A stretch of DNA of 17,025 nt from Bacteroidota bacterium (GTDB taxonomy: Bacteria > Bacteroidota > Bacteroidia > Bacteroidales > JADFUO01). A program made the position numbers and the translations under genes. The notes beneath the pieces are model-generated. The model ran no database searches, had not been told where the DNA came from, and was given only the letters and a program-made list of their open reading frames with translations. This document shows positions 16,053 to 17,025 of the stretch, one piece after another (positions within the stretch are counted from its first letter, which is position 1; every line of letters starts with the position of its first letter). The stretch is from the NCBI GenBank assembly GCA_015222115.1, contig JADFUO010000335.1, positions 1-17,025 of the forward strand, written 5' to 3'.

Positions 16053-16181
16053 TTATTTTTCTTTTTTTTGCTTTGGCAATTTTATTTTTTCGTATAACGA
16101 ACACCACCATAAGAAACCCACACCAGCGAAAAAGACACCTAGACCAGCGAAAAAGATACCTAAATTAACCAAATTTTCCAT
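16053..16181 (-). CDS. 42-residue single-span membrane protein
   Basis: The short ORF starts MENLVNLGIFFAGLG and ends in a basic tail, KLPKQKKEK. Residues ~7-29 form one hydrophobic segment with a near-duplicated unit, GIFFAGL followed by GVFFAGV, then GFLWWCSLY. The basic C-terminus suggests N-out/C-in insertion by the positive-inside rule. A perfect AGGAGG lies 7 nt before the ATG, which is strong evidence that it is translated, because the metabolic genes in this window lack such sites. It lies between two attC-like structures and may be the gene of an integron cassette. I recognise no family. Small membrane proteins of this form include type I toxins and subunit-like regulators, but nothing here separates these. 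Confidence 0.72.
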   Translation of the reverse strand: MENLVNLGIFFAGLGVFFAGVGFLWWCSLYEKIKLPKQKKEK

Positions 16182-16473
16182 GTTTTTACCTCCTAAATTA
16201 ATTTTTAGAAAAAATATAATTCTTAATCCTAAAATAATTATTATCTAACAAAATGATAGAAAACATTCATTTTTTTCTCAATCCATTTAATAACACTATT
16301 AAATCATGCCAAGAATAAAGTTTATAAGCTCAAGATGGATTTATACCATTGTCACATAACGTTTGTATATATTCATTGTGTTTATCCTCCCGATTTAGTG
16401 GTATAAACACAATTGTTTATATTTTTCTTTTATCCAAAGATCAATAATCTTGACCAAAAATTTTTATCCAAGC
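16182..16473. other. Gene-poor spacer with an SD-containing inverted repeat and an 11-codon ORF
   Basis: No substantial gene is seen here. A perfect 10-bp inverted repeat, TTGTGTTTAT (16376-16385) and ATAAACACAA (16403-16412), has a 17-nt loop. On the minus strand the loop carries GGGAGG (16391-16386), and an ATG begins at 16376, overlapping the stem. The resulting frame, MNIYKRYVTMV, stops at 16341. It could be a leader peptide, the start of a disrupted cassette gene, or chance. The stretch 16182-16340 is very AT-rich and shows nothing else to me. Confidence 0.4.
16189..16194 (-). promoter_or_regulatory. Perfect Shine-Dalgarno site (AGGAGG) for the 42-residue ORF
   Basis: AGGAGG ends 7 nt before the ATG at 16181. 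This fixes the start and contrasts with the SD-poor genes at 244-15829, which supports a foreign origin for this ORF. Confidence 0.75.
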
Positions 16474-16545
16474 GTCTAACGAAAAGCAAAGCCGCCTGAA
16501 AAAGCGGTGAGCTTTTTCAGGTCGGTCTTGAGCGGTTTGTTAAGC
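16474..16545 (-). repeat. attC-like integron recombination site
   Basis: Read on the minus strand, this 72-bp imperfect palindrome begins GCTTAAC (16545-16539), matching R'' RYYYAAC. It ends GTTAGAC (16480-16474), matching R' GTTRRRY. The apex is a perfect 11-bp stem, CCTGAAAAAGC (16495-16505) and GCTTTTTCAGG (16511-16521), with a 5-nt loop. Below it CCG (16492-16494) pairs with CGG (16523-16525), leaving T16522 extrahelical. Further AAG-type pairs follow, then an unpaired central section, then the paired R boxes. Paired R boxes, unpaired spacer, paired L region with extrahelical bases and a terminal stem are the hallmarks of folded attC. The orientation fits a cassette whose gene is the RRM protein directly upstream on the minus strand. 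No integrase or attI is in the window. Confidence 0.68.
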
Positions 16546-16587
16546 GAAATGTTATATGATTGTATTCTATATGTTGTATCCCGATGA

Positions 16588-16878
16588 CTAGGAACGACGG
16601 CCACCCCCTCGTCCTCCTCCACCACCGCGATTTTCGGTGCGAGGACGAGCCTCATTCACGTTAAGAGTTTTTTCTTTTAACTCTGTGCCATTGAGTCCAT
16701 CAATTGCAGACTGCGCTTCAGCTTTAGAGGGCATCTCCACGAATCCAAAACCTTTTGATCGACCACTATACTTGTCTTTTATAATAATAGCAGACTCAAC
16801 CTGGCCGAATGGCTCGAAAGCCAGTCGTACGTCCTCTTCGGTGGCCTCGTACGACAAATTTCCTACATAGATATTCAT
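16588..16878 (-). CDS. Glycine-rich RRM RNA-binding protein
   Basis: The 96 residues starting at MNIYVGNL (ATG at 16878) form one RNA-recognition motif followed by a short Gly/Arg tail. RNP2 is IYVGNL (3-8) and RNP1 is KGFGFVEM (42-49), with the aromatic Phe44 and Phe46 expected to stack on RNA bases. The tail is GGGGGRGGGRRS. A longer frame starts 12 codons upstream, but family members begin right at RNP2, so the shorter start is preferred. Such small RRM proteins occur in cyanobacteria and many Gram-negative bacteria, often linked to cold response or RNA chaperoning. By my hand count the gene is ~48% GC, higher than the sampled metabolic genes (roughly 32-45% per line). It is followed 43 bp later by the attC-like site, which is consistent with arrival as a gene cassette. 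Confidence 0.92.
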   Translation of the reverse strand: MNIYVGNLSYEATEEDVRLAFEPFGQVESAIIIKDKYSGRSKGFGFVEMPSKAEAQSAIDGLNGTELKEKTLNVNEARPRTENRGGGGGRGGGRRS

Positions 16879-16911
16879 TCTAATCTCTTTTTGTAATAAA
16901 TTATTAAGCTG

Positions 16912-16942
16912 CAAATATCTATATAATATACGTAATATGCAA
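16912..16942 (-). promoter_or_regulatory. Possible Bacteroidota-type promoter for the RRM gene
   Basis: On the minus strand TTG (16942-16940) is followed after 20 nt by GATATTTG (16919-16912). This matches the Bacteroidota -7 consensus TAnnTTTG at seven of eight positions with acceptable -33 spacing. Transcription would start near 16905, giving a leader of about 27 nt. Confidence 0.35.
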
Positions 16943-17025
16943 GAAAAAAGTAATCTAATACTCTTATTTGTAATAAAAAGCTGTAAATTGCAGTGTTTAT
17001 ATTAATCCAAAAGTGCTGTGGCGTA

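Noticed and set aside
16024..16248. Plus-strand frame with Lys-Pro repeats
   Set aside because: It is the opposite strand of the 42-residue membrane protein; the Lys-Pro repeats are the complement of the GxFFAG codons. The minus-strand ORF has the perfect SD.
16637..16870. Plus-strand frame opposite the RRM gene
   Set aside because: The minus strand encodes a clear RRM with both RNP motifs, so the plus frame is a shadow.
1..17025. CRISPR arrays, tRNA or rRNA genes, transposases, integrase gene
   Set aside because: No regularly spaced repeats, cloverleaf sequences or recognisable transposase or tyrosine-recombinase motifs were seen on either strand.

Overview
The window looks like chromosome from an uncultured Bacteroidota. 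It is AT-rich, and its core genes have no clear Shine-Dalgarno sequences. The enzymes are of the types found in that phylum, such as IcmF, an MCC-type carboxyltransferase and acetoacetyl-CoA synthetase. There is no ribosomal marker, so this placement is an inference from style and gene content.

Layout. Bases 1-243 hold a low-complexity element bounded by an inverted repeat. Bases 244-4764 (+) encode a fused isobutyryl-CoA mutase (IcmF) and a butyrate-kinase-like protein whose ATP/phosphate motifs are eroded. Bases 4845-12978 (-) encode, in order of transcription, an MCC-type acyl-CoA carboxyltransferase beta subunit, a methylglutaconyl-CoA hydratase-like crotonase, a carboxyltransferase/biotin-carrier fusion, an acyl-CoA dehydrogenase and, after a 308-bp gap with several palindromes, acetoacetyl-CoA synthetase. 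Divergently, 13157-15829 (+) encodes two HMG-CoA-lyase-like proteins, one without the catalytic Cys, and a DUF6125-type protein. A 20-bp dyad lies in the divergent promoter region. The last ~1.2 kb (15830-17025) is different in character. It has attC-like hairpins, a 42-residue membrane protein with a perfect Shine-Dalgarno sequence, and a GC-richer RRM RNA-binding protein, all read on the minus strand. It resembles a piece of an integron cassette array.

How the genes work together. The minus-strand and divergent genes look like a leucine/isovalerate (liu) pathway: dehydrogenation, carboxylation of 3-methylcrotonyl-CoA, hydration to HMG-CoA, cleavage to acetyl-CoA and acetoacetate, and activation of acetoacetate. 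The main anomaly is the carboxylation step. The usual alpha subunit (biotin carboxylase + BT + BCCP) is absent. In its place is a 724-residue protein whose first ~480 residues are an OadA/PycB/5S-type keto-acid carboxyltransferase and whose last ~210 residues resemble the BT + biotin-carrier tail of an MCC alpha subunit. Paired with the MCC-type beta subunit, this predicts an ATP-independent transcarboxylase that would move a carboxyl group between a keto acid and 3-methylcrotonyl-CoA, analogous to the 5S/1.3S/12S transcarboxylase of Propionibacterium. This is the most likely undescribed system in the window. The prediction is from domain architecture only; donor, acceptor and direction are unknown.
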